This document shows, in pieces, positions 34,640 through 47,875 of a stretch of 64,000 bases of DNA. The DNA comes from Ichthyophis bannanicus (taxonomy: Eukaryota; Chordata; Amphibia; Gymnophiona; Ichthyophiidae). How positions within the stretch are numbered: the first letter of the stretch is position 1; each line of letters starts with the position of its first letter. The position numbers were made by a program, and so were the translations under genes. The notes under the pieces are model-generated. The model worked only from the letters and a program-made list of their open reading frames with translations, was not told the origin of the DNA and did not search any database. The stretch is taken from positions 385,399,289-385,463,288 of the forward strand of contig CM066033.1 in assembly GCA_033557465.1 (NCBI GenBank), in the 5' to 3' direction.

Positions 34640-35175
34640 GGGAGGCCTATTTGGTAACCATTAGTATGGGCCAATGCTAACAGTTAGTAGGGCACTTTTG
34701 TGAAATCACACTAACCTCTAGCACAGGGTCCAGCACACAGTAAGCACAGTGCATTATAATTTAGCACCAGACCCTGCGCTAAAAATTCTGTTCTAGTAGG
34801 TTAGTCCGTAAATGGTCAGAGACAGGGTGGATTGGGGCAGAATGTGGGCGCTGACAGCGGTTAGCGTGGGCATAAGGGTCATGCACTAACCCCACTCATT
34901 GCTGTTAGTGCAGATGCTCTTAATGCCATCTCAATTGTTGATGTTAGTTGCGCCCACATGCTGGCTCACCGTAGTGCCACGCATTTTCAAGGGCAGGTAG
35001 ATGGATGCACACTCCCCCTGAAGCTGGCGAAAGCATCCGCATTGGTTTTGTGGGCTAATCGCGTGCAACTGGTGCGAGTTTTAGAAAACATGCCCCCAGT
35101 GTGCGGTAAAACTCATGCTAAGTGCTTACTGCATTTTAGCAAACATGTCCCTCAATTTCCTAGTGCATCTTAAAA
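34640..35175. repeat. MITE-like repeat rich in 'gctaac/gttagc'
   Basis: Contains many short inverted gttagc/gctaac words (ctaacagttagtag, gacagcggttagcgtggg) and the terminal-like ttttagcaaacatgtccct. Related in style to 35985-36345 and 36750-37195. Class not proven. Confidence 0.5.
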
Positions 35176-35540
35176 GATTTCTGGCATTTAATATACAAAT
35201 TAACATGCACTAAGTCAATTAACATACATTAAAACATTTCAATCTTTTTATTGAAACAAATATGTGAAACTAAATAAATATCTACAAATTGGGGAAAGGT
35301 CCAAAATTGGCCCCAAAACAAATTGAAAATGTTTTCAGTACATATCTACCATCTACTTTTTGTAGTGTTTATTTTCCAAAAGTGCTTTATCTTTTTTCTT
35401 TTTTACAGAGGAGATCTAATCATTTTGCTTTGGCAATGGTTATTACATGATTGTGTTAACCCTCCCATATTGTACAGGCTGTCCACCTTAGCCAATGCCC
35501 AAGAAGGGGCAGTCCTCAGTAGGATCTCCCGCACTTGGGG

Positions 35541-35984
35541 GCATAAGAACACAAAATCATAGGAAATGCCATACTGGGTCAGACCAAGATCCATCAAGCC
35601 CATTATCCTGTTTCCAACAGTGGCCAGTCTAGGTCACAAGTACCTAGCAGTTTCCCCAAACGACACAGGTTCCACAATGCTTGTATTGGGTCAAGCAGTG
35701 GATATTACGGGTCCCCTTTAATAATGGTTTATGGACCTTTCTTCCAGGAACTTGTCCAAACCTCTTTTAAACCCAGCTACACTGACAACGTTTACTACAT
35801 CTTCCGGTAGCAAATTCAAGAGTTTGATTGTGCACTGAGTGAAAAACATTTTCTCTTATCAGTCTTAAATGGGTTACATTGTAGCTTCGTTGCGTGTCCC
35901 CTAGTCTTTCTACTTTTTGATGGCGTAAACAATCGATCTACGTTTACCTGTTCTACTCCATTCATTAATTTACAGGCATGTATA
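35541..35984 (-). mobile_element. CR1 3' end, 5' truncated
   Basis: Same UTR as at 30358 (gaaatgccatactgggtcag, tgtttccaacagtggccagt) and the same C-terminal coding region in reverse, ending near the position that encodes NGVE. Slightly more diverged than the 45658 copy. Confidence 0.92.
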
Positions 35985-36345
35985 CTAAAAGGTAGTGTGG
36001 AGTTAGCATGGGGCTAGTGTGTGGTTTTGGCATTGCACAGGGGAGCCCACACCAAAACCCCCATGCTATCCTTGTAATGTATGTTGGGGGCGACTGGGCA
36101 GGATGGGGGCATTCTTGCTATGGTGTGGCTGGTGCATGTGTTTGTAGCCCAAGCAATCTGCGCTGGGTGCAAGTAGTGGGGGTGCAACTAACAACAGCTG
36201 TATGGTAGCCCGGTTGCTTTGTTGAAGCGCAGTAACTGCACAGGGATGGATGCACCCACCCCCGCAGTTAGCCCTCGGTCCTTCGCTAGTAACGTGGCGC
36301 ACATGCTCGCTCCCGGCGCAGGCCTTAGTAAATTTGCCCCTTGGT
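35985..36345. repeat. MITE-like repeat
   Basis: Left ggcatgtatactaaaaggta and right ccttagtaaatttgccccttg resemble inverted ends (tactaa / ttagta). GC-rich interior with gctagt and gttagc words. Confidence 0.5.
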
Positions 36346-36749
36346 TCCTGGTGTTCACATTATTTCATGCAGTGAGGCTTTTGGCTAAAGCCCAAGTACA
36401 GTGCCCGTTCATAGTTCCTGGTATAGGTAGGCTGCCATTTTTAATTTGCTCTTTTTGTGTGATCTACACATACCATTGTTAACTTTTCCACCAGATTAGG
36501 ATGTGCTCTCATTATTTATGAGAACCATGGTTTCCTATATTTATCTGTTAATGTGGCTTTTTACTTAAAAACCCCCAAAACCTGGTTGCTTCAGATTTCA
36601 GGAACTCTTTCTGCTGAAATGCTGAACAATGCTTCTTTAAGTCTTCTTTAAAAAAAAAAAAACATTTATATAAATTGGAATTTCTTCTAATGAAGGCCAC
36701 GGATACATATGTTCATTCACATGGATGCTTAATGCAGGTGTCTAACACT

Positions 36750-37195
36750 TTGGGGCTTCTTTACGAAGCTGCCCTAGTTGTTAGCGCAGGCTTGAGTGTG
36801 TGCTAATGGCCTATGTTAAGAGCGCATGCGCTAAATGGACAGCACGGGGTTAATTCCATGCTGTCTGCGTAGCATGTGAGGAGACGAGAAATGTACGAGG
36901 TGAGGGCAGAGCACAAGTATGTCTGCAAAGCACGGGCAGTAACAACATGTGCTCACCATCAATGGTACGGCAGCAAGGCTGTGTTAATGCCAGCTCAATG
37001 GGTAGCGTTACCCGCATCCATGATGCCGACAACGCACATTGAGGTCTGAATCAGTGTGCTATCTGCTCGGACCATGCTGTACAAACCCCCCTAACAAGCA
37101 ACACACATGTTGTGCACGTACCGTGCATTCATATCGACCATAAACGCTCACTACCTGCGAAACCCTAACGCAGCTTACAAAACATACCCCTTAGA
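36750..37195. repeat. Foldback MITE-like repeat
   Basis: Left ggggcttctttacgaagctg and right aacgcagcttacaaaacata followed by cccctta are inverted with mismatches. The interior has gttagcgcagg and catgcgctaaatgg. Confidence 0.6.
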
Positions 37196-37653
37196 AAATC
37201 AACTTTGCTAGATTTTCAATCGGATATCTAATGAAGCTTACTTTACAGTCCAAAGAAACCAACCCCAAATGCGATGGACCTGCACAGCTTGTGTTTGAAA
37301 ATTGGGCTGCTTTGTGGATAAAAGGGACGTGCATATTTTAGATGGTCTGAAATGAAGGTGCCAACGCACCCACATTTTTGAAATGGAATGTATGCCTGAA
37401 GTTTTTGAATCAATGAAACAAAAGGCAAGAGATTATCATCACATAATGTACACCCAACACATTGCAGAAACCATAAGGTAAAACTAATGAAAACAAGGAG
37501 CTCAAATTTCTTCACGGGGTATATAAAACACTACCACAGCTTACTTAACCTTTCATCATTGCTTCATCTCATGCTTTCATTATCTCAAACTATACAAAAT
37601 CAATTTCATATTTATAATTTTAATGAAACAAACCCGCCTTACTGATGAATATC

Positions 37654-38292
37654 AAATATACACCACAAAACCTCAGCTCTCAATTAATTTTATCTGAATT
37701 CTACCCTTAGAAAGTCCCCCAGCAGATCACCATAGTTTACTTTTAAATACTACAAGGAGGAGAAAGACCGCAGTAACGTGTGATTCCCTCTACACAGTGG
37801 CTATGTACCACCTTAAGGGGCGCTGCCAACAATCACCATCATGGGTCAGAAAAAACTCCTCTCCTTTGCCTATTATCTTTTATTCTTTTTCAATTTAATT
37901 TAGCTTTTATTTTTAATATATTTAAATAGTTCTAAACTACTAGCAGCATTAAGACAGACTCTCCATATCTCTCAATTGCCGTAGTCCCAGCTACCGACCA
38001 ATACTGTCGGCTACGCCCTAAGGAACCTAAAAACAAAATGAAACCATAAGCCAGAAACAATTCAGTCATAACAAGCACTTTAGCTCTCAATCACTTAGCT
38101 TCACTGTGTCTTCTGGAGATCTTCATACATCAAGCCCTACGAAGACCTCTGTTTCGCTTACAGTGCTACATCAGGGGTCTTTTCTTCTCCAAGTAGTATT
38201 TAAAAGTAAACTAAGGTGATCTGCTGGGGGATTTTCTAAAGGTAGAATTCAGATAAAATTAATTAAGTGCTGAAGTTTTGTGGTGTATATTT
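37654..38292. mobile_element. 640-bp element with ~100-bp terminal inverted repeats
   Basis: 37654-37753 and 38193-38292 are reverse complements over about 100 bp with only about seven differences (cccccagcagatcacc, tttacttttaaatactac). The 440-bp centre is non-coding and includes cgaagacctctgtttcgctt. This is a long-TIR MITE. I cannot assign a superfamily. Confidence 0.85.
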
Positions 38293-38708
38293 ATAACTTT
38301 GAAATATAGAGGAAAAAAATCCACTTATCTTACTATGTACTGAATGCTCCACCATATTGAAGGCTAACTGTGCCAAACAGAACCACAAACTATCCCAACC
38401 TGGCCAGCAGGTGTCACCCCGCCAGAGGCTTCGCCAGGGTGATACTGGAAACAAGAAGAATAAAGTTATTTTGGCATACATAGATGAGCTGTTACCTGAA
38501 GTTTTTGACCACACCCCCAAGACACTCATGCAACGAATCTTTGTAATGCGGCTAACGGTTCAAACATTGGGAAAGAATTTAACTAATTTACTACATAACC
38601 CCTGTTTTTATATCAGATAATCCTGATTAAGCCTTTGAATATTAAACCTTAGGGGTCTAAAATCTTTCCCTGGATAGGGGAATTTTTGTCAGCAAAACTG
38701 GACGTCTA

Positions 38709-38897
38709 GTGCAAGGGTTCTGCACCCAGTTCTCGGGGCACACCCAGCCGGCCAGGTTTTCAGGGTATCCATAATGAATATGCATGCACTGCTTCCATTG
38801 TGTGCAATTGTAGCTCATACATATTCATTGCAAGAAACCTTATAACCCATTTGGCTAAGAGTGCTGCGAGAGCTGAACTGAGAAGCACTGGTCTAGT
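38709..38897. repeat. hAT-like palindromic MITE, full-length copy
   Basis: Starts gtgcaagggttctgcaccca, has caggttttcagggtatcc and aatgaatatgcatgcactgc. The second half is the imperfect complement and ends ctgagaagcactggtc. Same family as 25440 and 26770. Confidence 0.75.
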
Positions 38898-39519
38898 GGT
38901 CTTGAAAAATTCACTCCAATTTTTAGACACAAAGGAGGTGACTTTGTAAAGCATTTTCAAGATGTCAAGCAGATTTTGCACACAGAAGACGGCTGTTATA
39001 AAGCATGGCCATGTATACGTAGGTGCGCCAGTGAGACGGTGCATATTTATTCAAATGCTGTGCGGGGTAGTATGGGTAGAACTAAAAGCAGAGTTACTTC
39101 TTCAGCGTAAGTGTAAATTTGTGCATGAAAATTTGAGCACTAGTGGGGACTGATCTGGTGCCTATGTTGCCTTTACAAAATATAACTGAGATCCCAGCAT
39201 GCAATTATAAAAATGATTTTTCTTTAAGAAGACCATCAAAACCTTATAGAGAGCCAAAGTTCACGTCTCTCATCCAGTAATTTCATCATCCATCCCTATC
39301 AATTAGATTAGTCATAGTCTTAATCTTACTTCGTTATAGATATAAAGGCACATTTTACAAACAATGTCAAACGATGGGAAATAACAAAAAAAGACAGGCA
39401 CATCCAAGGTCAGGTACGATTTCACAAACATGGACATGCCCAATATGGACGACTGTGGAGCCATCTGCATAGATATCCTCAGAATAGTATTCAATACTGG
39501 GGACGTCTAAGACATGCAG

Positions 39520-39962
39520 CCATGGCCGGCCCGTCCACTAGGTAAGCTAGGCAGCTGCCTAGGGTGACTGGCCCAGGTGAGCGGCGTCAGCGGCACGCAT
39601 GACCAATCGCCCCACCCCCACCCCACAGCTGCTGCCAATTCTGTTTGGGGGAGGAAGGCAGGCCGCAGCAGCAGTATTTCCAAAAGCGGCTGCCTTTTTC
39701 CACCACTTTCTTGCTCATGGCAGGCCATGTCCTTCAGCACACATGGCCTGCCGCAGGCAAAAAAGTGGCAGCAAAAAGCTGCCGCTTTTGGAAATATTGC
39801 CGCTGTTTCTGTCCGCCTCCCCCCACCAAGAGGGAATCGGCAGCAGCTGGGGGTGGGCGGTAGCAGCTAGGGGATGGGTGGTGGTGAAAGCTGGGGGGAG
39901 GGGAGCAGCGAGGCCGGGGTTTCTCTCTAGTGTGGCAGAAACCCTTGGGCCAGTCCTGCATG
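39520..39962. repeat. GC-rich foldback element, copy 2
   Basis: Left end atggccggcccgtccactag. Arms with cagcagtatttccaaaagc and gccgcttttggaaatattgc flank an inner palindrome (caggccatgt ... acatggcctg). The right end has tggcagaaacccttgggcc. Same family as 22436, with additional internal sequence. Confidence 0.78.
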
Positions 39963-40639
39963 CGACGATGGTTCCAACACAGCAGAAGTTTCCCTATCAC
40001 ACTACAAATATCATAACAATTGTGAAGAATATCAAAGATGGTGGAGTGCCGTCTTCTCTACACCCTTCTAAGGTTTTATGGCCCGAATGAGCACTTTCCC
40101 AATGCTTATTCATGCCTGGGGTGGGTCTAAAGTTCAGCGAGGTCACAGGTGCTCCTGACATTTCTGAAATCGAGCAGGGACATCTAAGTCCACAACACCT
40201 GGATACACTTCCACCATACCCCCTGTCTACTTGGAAGTTCCCGCGCCAGGGACGTCTTTAAATAGCATTAGCAAAATGGCTCTAGGGATATTTATGTGAT
40301 TTGGATATCTGCGTGCCCGTGTTCAGACATCCAGTTCGCAAATAAGTCATATTATATGAAACTGTATGAACTTATCCATATATCTTTCACAGCAATCCAA
40401 GCCAGGTCAGTCCAATCCTAAGCGATATCACGTTTCAAAGAAAACCGTCTGCATCAGGGATTCAGTCATTTACAGGTCCCCCAAAAATATACAATTTGTC
40501 CTCTCATTCACAAACAAAATCATTTCTTCATAGTTTCATGTCTTCAAAAGGATTCACTGACGTTTGTTGCAGGTTAGTGGATCCTTTTGAAGAAATGAAA
40601 CTTCATTGAACGGTGTGAGAGGAGGAAGTGCTGATACAA
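39963..40639. other. No gene recognised
   Basis: Intronic, unclassified. Imperfect inverted words cttcaaaaggattcactgac / gtggatccttttgaag at 40540-40600 suggest a short foldback remnant. Confidence 0.4.
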
Positions 40640-41600
40640 ACAGCAAGATGAAGAAGGAGGGAGGCAGAGAAGAGAGAGGGGCGGGACATCCTGGAGATGG
40701 AGGAAGCAGGGATTTGTGCATGAGCTGAGTTCTGGAATAGGGGAGGGGGATCAGGGACTTGTGATTGGCTAGGCAGGGGGAAAGTGACTTATGAATATGG
40801 AGGGTGCTGGGAGCATGGGGAGATCAGGAACTTGGGTTTAGGTGAGTTCTTGAGGCAGAGGGGAACTATTACTATGACTTACCATTTGTATAGCGCTACA
40901 ACAGGGATTCAGATACGAAAGCAGAAGACCGTGAATTTAAGATTGGTGAAAGTGTGACTGAGGACTCGGGGATCGGGTAGGGGAGAGATCAGGGACAAAG
41001 AGTGAACAGGGGTCCAGGAATCAAAGTATGATTAGGGGGGTGTTAGATGGGTTGAGTAGTATGAGAGAGTGCAGAAGGAAGGGAAGGGTTGGATAGATGA
41101 TTTGAAGTACCTGGAGGAGTTGGTTGAGAAGAAGTGAAAGGGGACAGGGGAGTATAGAGGGGATGAGAGATACAGAAAAGGGAAAGGTCAGTGAAGGGGG
41201 TGGGAGAGGGTGAAAGAAGGGAATAGAAAACTGATTGGGGGTAAGAGATAGAAGAAAGGGGTTGGAGACCAAAATGGAGCTGGAGCTAATGAGAGAATGA
41301 AAGGCAGAGGAATATGGGGGTTGAGGAGAGGGAGTGAAAGAGTGTGAAAGACAGGGGGGAATAGGGGAACTGATAGTGGGATATGGAGAGCTGCTAGACA
41401 GGTAATAAGTGAAGAGAGGGAGACTGAAGACTGGAGAATGAGGGAAAGTAGGATGAGGAGTACAATCTGTCTATGGGTGGAAAGAAAGGCAGACTAGAGA
41501 AATGAAGAAAAATGATGAAAGGGAAAGGCCATTGTCAGAGAGAGATGGAGAGGAGGAAGGAAAAAGATGGAGAGAGAACAGAGTGCTGGCAGTGGAGGGA
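40640..41600. repeat. Purine-rich tract
   Basis: About 950 bases strongly biased to A and G on + (ggaga, gagaga, gggaaagg words). Interrupted at 40870-40905 by a LINE tail-like piece (ttgtatagcgctacaacagg). Not coding. Confidence 0.75.
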
Positions 41601-41869
41601 ATCTGTGTTGCTGTTACAGAAGTGACACTAGAATTTGCATATAATTTAAAGTATGTTGGGTTGTAAAGGGAATAATTGTGAGGAAAAGTAAAGTTATAAA
41701 GTAGTAAAATAAATTTAGGACCTTTTAAGGTTTCAAATCATTGTACAACAGTTGCGTCTTCTTAAAACTTTGGGCAAAGAGTGGCATTTATTGTCAAAAA
41801 ACAAAGCTGAAGGGTATGTGCTAAATAATGGCACTTATTTTGTAATAGCATCAGGTGGTGTTCTAGACC

Positions 41870-42220
41870 ACTGCAGGAGTTTCAGAGCAGAGCCAAAATC
41901 GCGCCCTGTGTGACTTGCACATCAGGCACGCCCCTCTTCCTCCCCATACCTCTGTCCAGCTGCTGCCTGCTCCTGCCCTGCTGCCGCCGCTCTCTGTTTT
42001 CTCCACAGTGGTGGCAGCAGGGCAAGAGCAGGCAGAGACTGGACAGAGGTATGGGGGGGGGGGGGGTGCCCGATCTGCAAGTTGCCGGCAGTAGTTCTGC
42101 TCTGGCGTCACGTCAGAGGAGGGAGGGACCAGACCTGAAAAGACTTAGGGGGCACATTTCAGCTGCCTGCTGTTGCCCTGCTGCCACTGAGAGAACAAGG
42201 ACTAGGTACGGTACTGCTGA
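41870..42220. repeat. Foldback element with hAT-like right end
   Basis: Arms at about 41943-41988 and 42009-42055 pair (cccatacctctgtccag against its complement; cctgccctgctgcc against ggcagcagggca). A G-run follows. The right part (cagctgcctgctgttgccct, then actaggtacggtactgctg) matches the element at 9505. Confidence 0.7.
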
Positions 42221-42669
42221 GTTTATCCAGTTAGCAAACTGAATATCGCTACTAACTGGAAAATTCTGGGGACCACCCTTACTTTGTCCACAGACTGCTC
42301 CAGAGCTATCTGAATAGTGCCGGGTTTTTCTGCACCGATTTTCAGGCCTGCAGCTCTCATCCGGGTAAGAGTTCCTGCTGTCTGGAAAAGTGGCTTTGAA
42401 TATTGGGCCCTTAAAAATTTGCAAATTCATAAAGGGATCACCATCTTTCAATTAGCATATCTTGCATACACTCTGTAGGCTTCCTGTTAGAATATGGAGA
42501 TAGCGAACTGTGTTACTTGAAAGGAAGACTTTGAAAATGCGTTCTTATTTTCATGAGAATTCTTGTTGTATTTAGCACGTCTTCTGTCGTAGACCTCTGT
42601 AAACATGAATTCAGAGTGTGCAGCTGTTACCAGCTATCTCATCTGTGTGCTTCTTTTAATTTTGTCCAG

Positions 42670-42739
42670 GATCTGTGTCCCAACCCTCAGTTTATCGTTG
42701 GGGGAGCAACTCGTACAGACATTTGTCAGGGGGATCTTG
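42670..42739 (+). CDS. CAPN8: Calpain-8-like, coding exon 2
   Basis: A 70-bp exon, the usual size for exon 2 of classical calpains, bounded by acceptor tttgtccag and donor gtgagt. It reads in phase 0 after exon 1: [23 protein letters not shown], plus one base of the next codon. This segment ends just before the DCW motif that carries the catalytic cysteine. That residue should start the next exon, which is not in the window. [14 protein letters not shown] is diagnostic of the family, and CP.PQFIV fits calpain-8 rather than calpain-2. No stops or frame errors, so the gene looks intact as far as it can be seen. Confidence 0.93.
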
Positions 42740-43138
42740 GTGAGTAGCTATGAACATCTTATTAGAAAATGCCCAAATTACCAGTAAGAAAATCTGCATT
42801 TGGTAAAGAATTGAAGGTGTCTGAATCATCCATAAATCTTAGTTATAACTTTAAAACAGGAGTGTTTTCGCCTCAATCTCTGCATTAAAGAGTTAAAATG
42901 GAGTCTGTCACCCAGACTCTAATATCGCTGCTGTTACCATGGTTCTGCGGACTTTTCTTTTTAAATACAATTGGGTTGATATTCAAATGCGCTTATGTGG
43001 TTGGTGCTGAGGTCAACAATATAAATGCTTTGTGTTGTAAAAATCTGGGCCACATGGCCAAAATTATCCCTCCAAAAAGAAGATGGGACTTGGGGCATTC
43101 CAGGGCTGATACCAAATAGATGTCTGCTTATACATTTA
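42740..43138 (+). other. Start of intron 2
   Basis: Intron begins with gtgagt. No repeat recognised before the Tc1 end at 43139. I found no calpain exon 3 between here and the window end. Confidence 0.6.
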
Positions 43139-43183
43139 CAGTTGTGGTCAACATTATTGGCACCCTTGCATTTCAGGTATACG

Positions 43184-44354
<1,171 letters not shown>

Positions 44355-45657
44355 TCAGGCAAAGCTCAGGCATTCCTTTTTATGTCTGTCTTTGAGCAGT
44401 GGGGCCCTCCTCGGCCTTCACCCATTAAGTCCTTCTTTGTTTAGTGCATAGTGTATGATGCGGGTTGAAACCACCACTTCAGATTGCTCCAGGTCAGCCT
44501 TAAGCTCTTTGGATGTTGTGTGTGGTGTTTTTCCAACAGTTCACACTAACCTTTGAAGGTTTCTTGGATTGATCACATCCTGGGAGGTTCATGACAGTTC
44601 CATGGGTAGAAAACGTCTTAATAGCATTGTGAACTGTAGACACAGGACTAAGGTCTTTGGAAATGGCCTTATACGCTTATGAGGTTTGATGTTTGGTGAG
44701 AATGACTTTTCTGTCCATCTCAGGCATCTCTGTTGTCTTCACTATTGTGAAAATGGAACAGGGAATGAATGTGGCCATCTTAAACATTAGAGTCATCATT
44801 CATTCGTTGATTCAAGTTATGTGAGTACTTTGATCACAAGTGCGTCTAATTTTACTGCACTGGGAATGTGGTTCTTCTGTTCAAACTGATCTGAATTGTT
44901 TCTAAGGTTGCCAATAATCATGTCCTGGCACTGTCTCAGTTTCTATACTGTTTCCTACTATTCCCTTTTTTAATTGGTCTTGTTTTGTTTAATTTTTTTT
45001 ATGTGTCAAATATGTGATCATATATAGTCCAAAGCCATTTCATTGGCCACTTTTTTAGGAGACATTGGACATTAAGGGGTTGAACTGCAAGGATGCCAAT
45101 AATGTTGACCACAACTGTAAGTGGTGATATTCAGTGGCAAAACATAGAAGTGAGAGAGCCAAGCAAGCAATGCAAAAAGCAGGAATAATTTGCAATGTTT
45201 AATTTAAATGGTTCAAGTTATATGACTAATTTTAAAACATCTAGGTGAGATGTTTCAAATTATATGTTCACCACACGGCTGCATATGGACCTGAATGGGT
45301 GTTTTCTGGAGGGCATATATCCCAAAAGCTTATTGGCAGAGATTTTTGTCTAAATAGTACATACTGGTTTGTTGCATCAACTCTAATGTGCTTAGTACTG
45401 AGAAAGTTTTGAGTGGTGCCTGTTTGCTCTGGAATATTTATATTTCTCAGTGCACGTAGGGAAATGAAAGAAATTTGCAATGCATTATCAGAACATTTTT
45501 GTGAATTTATGCAGAAAGACGTTATGCAAATTCTCGTATTTTTGGCTAGAGTTGTACCAACTGCTCTGTACCAATTATCCTCCTCCATGCCTTTGTTTAG
45601 GGTTGTACCTGCTGCTCTGTGCAGGTTGCCTCTTCTATTTTTGAAGAGTAAAACTTA

Positions 45658-47435
45658 ACATAAGAACATAAGATATGCCATACTGGGTCAGACCAAGGTC
45701 CATCAAGCCCAGTATTCTGTTTCCAACAGTGGCCAATCTAGGTCATATGTACCTAGCAGTTTCCCAAGAGACACAAGTTCCACAATGCTTGTACTGGGTC
45801 AAGCATTGATATCTTCGGTCACTTCTTAATAATGGTTTATGGACCTTTCCTCCAGGAACTTGTCCAAACCTTTTTTAAACCCAGCTACACTAACAGCCTT
45901 TACTACATCCTCTGGTAACAAATTCCAGAGTTTGATTACACGTTGAGTGAAAAAATATTTTCTTTTATTAGTCTTAAATAGTTTACCCTGTAGCTTCATT
46001 GCATGTCCCCTAGTCTTTCTATATTCTGATAACGTAAACAATCAATCTACGTTTACCCGTTCCACTCCGTTCATTAATTTATAGACTTCTATCATATCTC
46101 CCCTCAGCCGTCTCTTTTCCAGGTTAAAGAGCCCTAACCTTTTTAGCATTTCCTCATAGGAGTATCCTTCCATCCCTTTACCATTTTGGTGGCTCTTCTC
46201 TGAACCTTTTCTAAAATCGCTATATCCTTTTTAAGATACGGCGACCAGAATTGCACACAATATTCAAGGTGCGGTCTCACCATGGAACGATATAGAGGCA
46301 TTATAATATCTTATGTTTTATTTTCCATTCCTTTCCTTATCATACCTAGCATTCTATTTGCTCTCTTGGCCGCCGCTGCACACTGGGCCGAGGGTTTTAA
46401 CATGGTATCCACAATGACGCCTAAATCTTTTTCCTGGGTGGTGGTTCCTAATGTGGAACCTTGCATCGTGTAGCCATAGTTTGGGTTGTTCTTCCCTAGG
46501 TGCATAACCTTGCACTTGTCCACATTAAATTTCATCTGCCATTTTGATGCCCAGTCTTCCAATTTATCAAGATCCTTTTGCAATTTTTCACAATCCTCTT
46601 GGGTTTTAACAACTTTAAATAGTTTTGTGTCATCTGCAAATTTGATAACCTCACTCGTTATTCCACTTTCCAGGTCATTTATGAATATGTCAAAAAGCAG
46701 CGGACCCAGCACAGATCCCTGGGGTACACCACTATTCACCTTTCTCCATTGGGAAAATTGGCCATTTAGCCCTACCCTCTGCTATCTTTTAACCAGTTCC
46801 TGATCCACAATAGTACACTGCCTCTTATCCCATGACTCTTTAGTTTTGCCAAAAGTCTCTGATGAGGGACCTTGTCAAAGGCTTTCTGAAAGTCCAGATA
46901 CACAATATCAACCGACTCACCTTTGTCCACCTGTTTATTCACTCCTTCAAAAAAACATAACAGATTAGTAAGACAAGATCTTCCTTGTCTAAAGCCATGT
47001 TGGCTGTCTCCCATTAGGTCGTGACTATCTACATGCTGAGTAATTTTATTCTTTATGATGGTTTCTACCATTTTTCCCGGTACTGACGTCAGGCTCACCG
47101 GTCTGTAGTTTCCCGGATCACCCCTGGAACCCTTTTTAAAAATTGGTGTTACATTGGCGATCCTCCAATCTTCAGGTATTAGAGATGATTTTAATGATAG
47201 TTCACAGATTACTAATAGCAGGTCTGCAATCTCATATTTCAGTTCTTTCAACACCCTTGGATGTATACCATCCGGCCCAGGTGATTTGCTACTCTTCAGT
47301 TTATCTAATAGTTGTAAGACATCTTCCCGATGTATCGATATTTCCTTCAATTCTTCCGCACCTTTAAATACCACTTCAGTCATGGGTAACATCCCTACAT
47401 CTTCCTCAGTAACTTATTTAAGTTTGCTTTGATTT
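45658..47435 (-). mobile_element. CR1 LINE, 1.8 kb, ORF2 3' half and UTR
   Basis: The best-preserved CR1 in the window. Minus strand, 5' to 3': SSKSPGPDGIHPRVLKEL, NYRPVSLTSVPGKMVE, DIVYLDFQKAFDKVPHQRL (47392-46772), a short break, GVPQGSVLGPLLFDIFINDL with FADDTKLFK (46739-46311), and the C-terminal domain with [20 protein letters not shown] (46041-45826). The 3' UTR ends at about 45658 (ataagaacataag on +). Only a few frame breaks. Confidence 0.94.
46311..47392 (-). pseudogene. CR1 reverse transcriptase domain, nearly continuous
   Basis: Two open blocks (47392-46772 and 46739-46311) meet at KDSRG / MNSGVPQGS with a frame break of roughly 30 bases. Catalytic residues are present: Asp in YLDFQKAFD and the two Asp of FADD. 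It would copy CR1 RNA at a nicked target. The break and the missing endonuclease part make it inactive. Confidence 0.88.
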
Positions 47436-47605
47436 TACCCTCTTGCTATATACTGTAGGAATCCTCTCTGTCTGTCACATACTGTTTTGAATTCCATCAT
47501 TATTTTTGCCCCCGCCACCTCCATTGTGAGGGCATTCCAGGCATCCTCCACCCTTTCCATGAAAAACTATTTCCCGCTGCTACTTATACGGATATAGCAC
47601 TGAAT
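47436..47605 (-). mobile_element. 3' end of a second CR1 subfamily
   Basis: The minus frame gives FFMERVEDAWNALTMEV and FKTVCDRQRGFLQ, matching the ends at 13500 and 63250 rather than the neighbouring CR1. It lies directly at the 5' end of the 45658 element, which may have inserted into it. Confidence 0.75.
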
Positions 47606-47875
47606 ATATGGATTAAGTTAAACACTGGCGCCAGAATTTAATTTAAGTCGGTGACTGGTCTGGCTGAAAATTTGCCCCTATCCGCATTGTTCACACTGCA
47701 CCCCCAATAAAGGGGAGTCCAAAAGTAAACGTTGGCTTAGGGTACCACAGCCCCTTGGGCCCACCCTGGTAAAATGCTGCTTTCAGCTCTACTTTATCCA
47801 ATGGCTATGGCTGTTGAATATCAGGCCCAGTGCAGATATTTTTGATAAATAAGAGGGTGTATATTAGGGACTTTT
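47606..47875. other. MITE-like fragment, no gene
   Basis: Words like tgaatatatggattaag, gactggtctggctg and gaatatcaggcccag recall the dispersed fragments at 2870, 42215, 56120 and 63860. Confidence 0.4.

Larger units (their letters stand above)
31895..42669 (+). other. Intron 1 of the calpain gene
   Basis: 10.8 kb between donor gtaaga and acceptor ttttaattttgtccag. It is filled with MITEs, L2 tails and a CR1 end, annotated separately. Stretches without a recognised element include 32020-32700, 33080-33680, 33970-34630, 38300-38700 and 38900-39515. No other exon was found. Confidence 0.85.

Noticed and set aside
41021..41272. Minus-strand Leu/Pro/Ser-rich 83-codon frame
   Set aside because: Complement of a purine-rich tract; low complexity, not a transmembrane protein.
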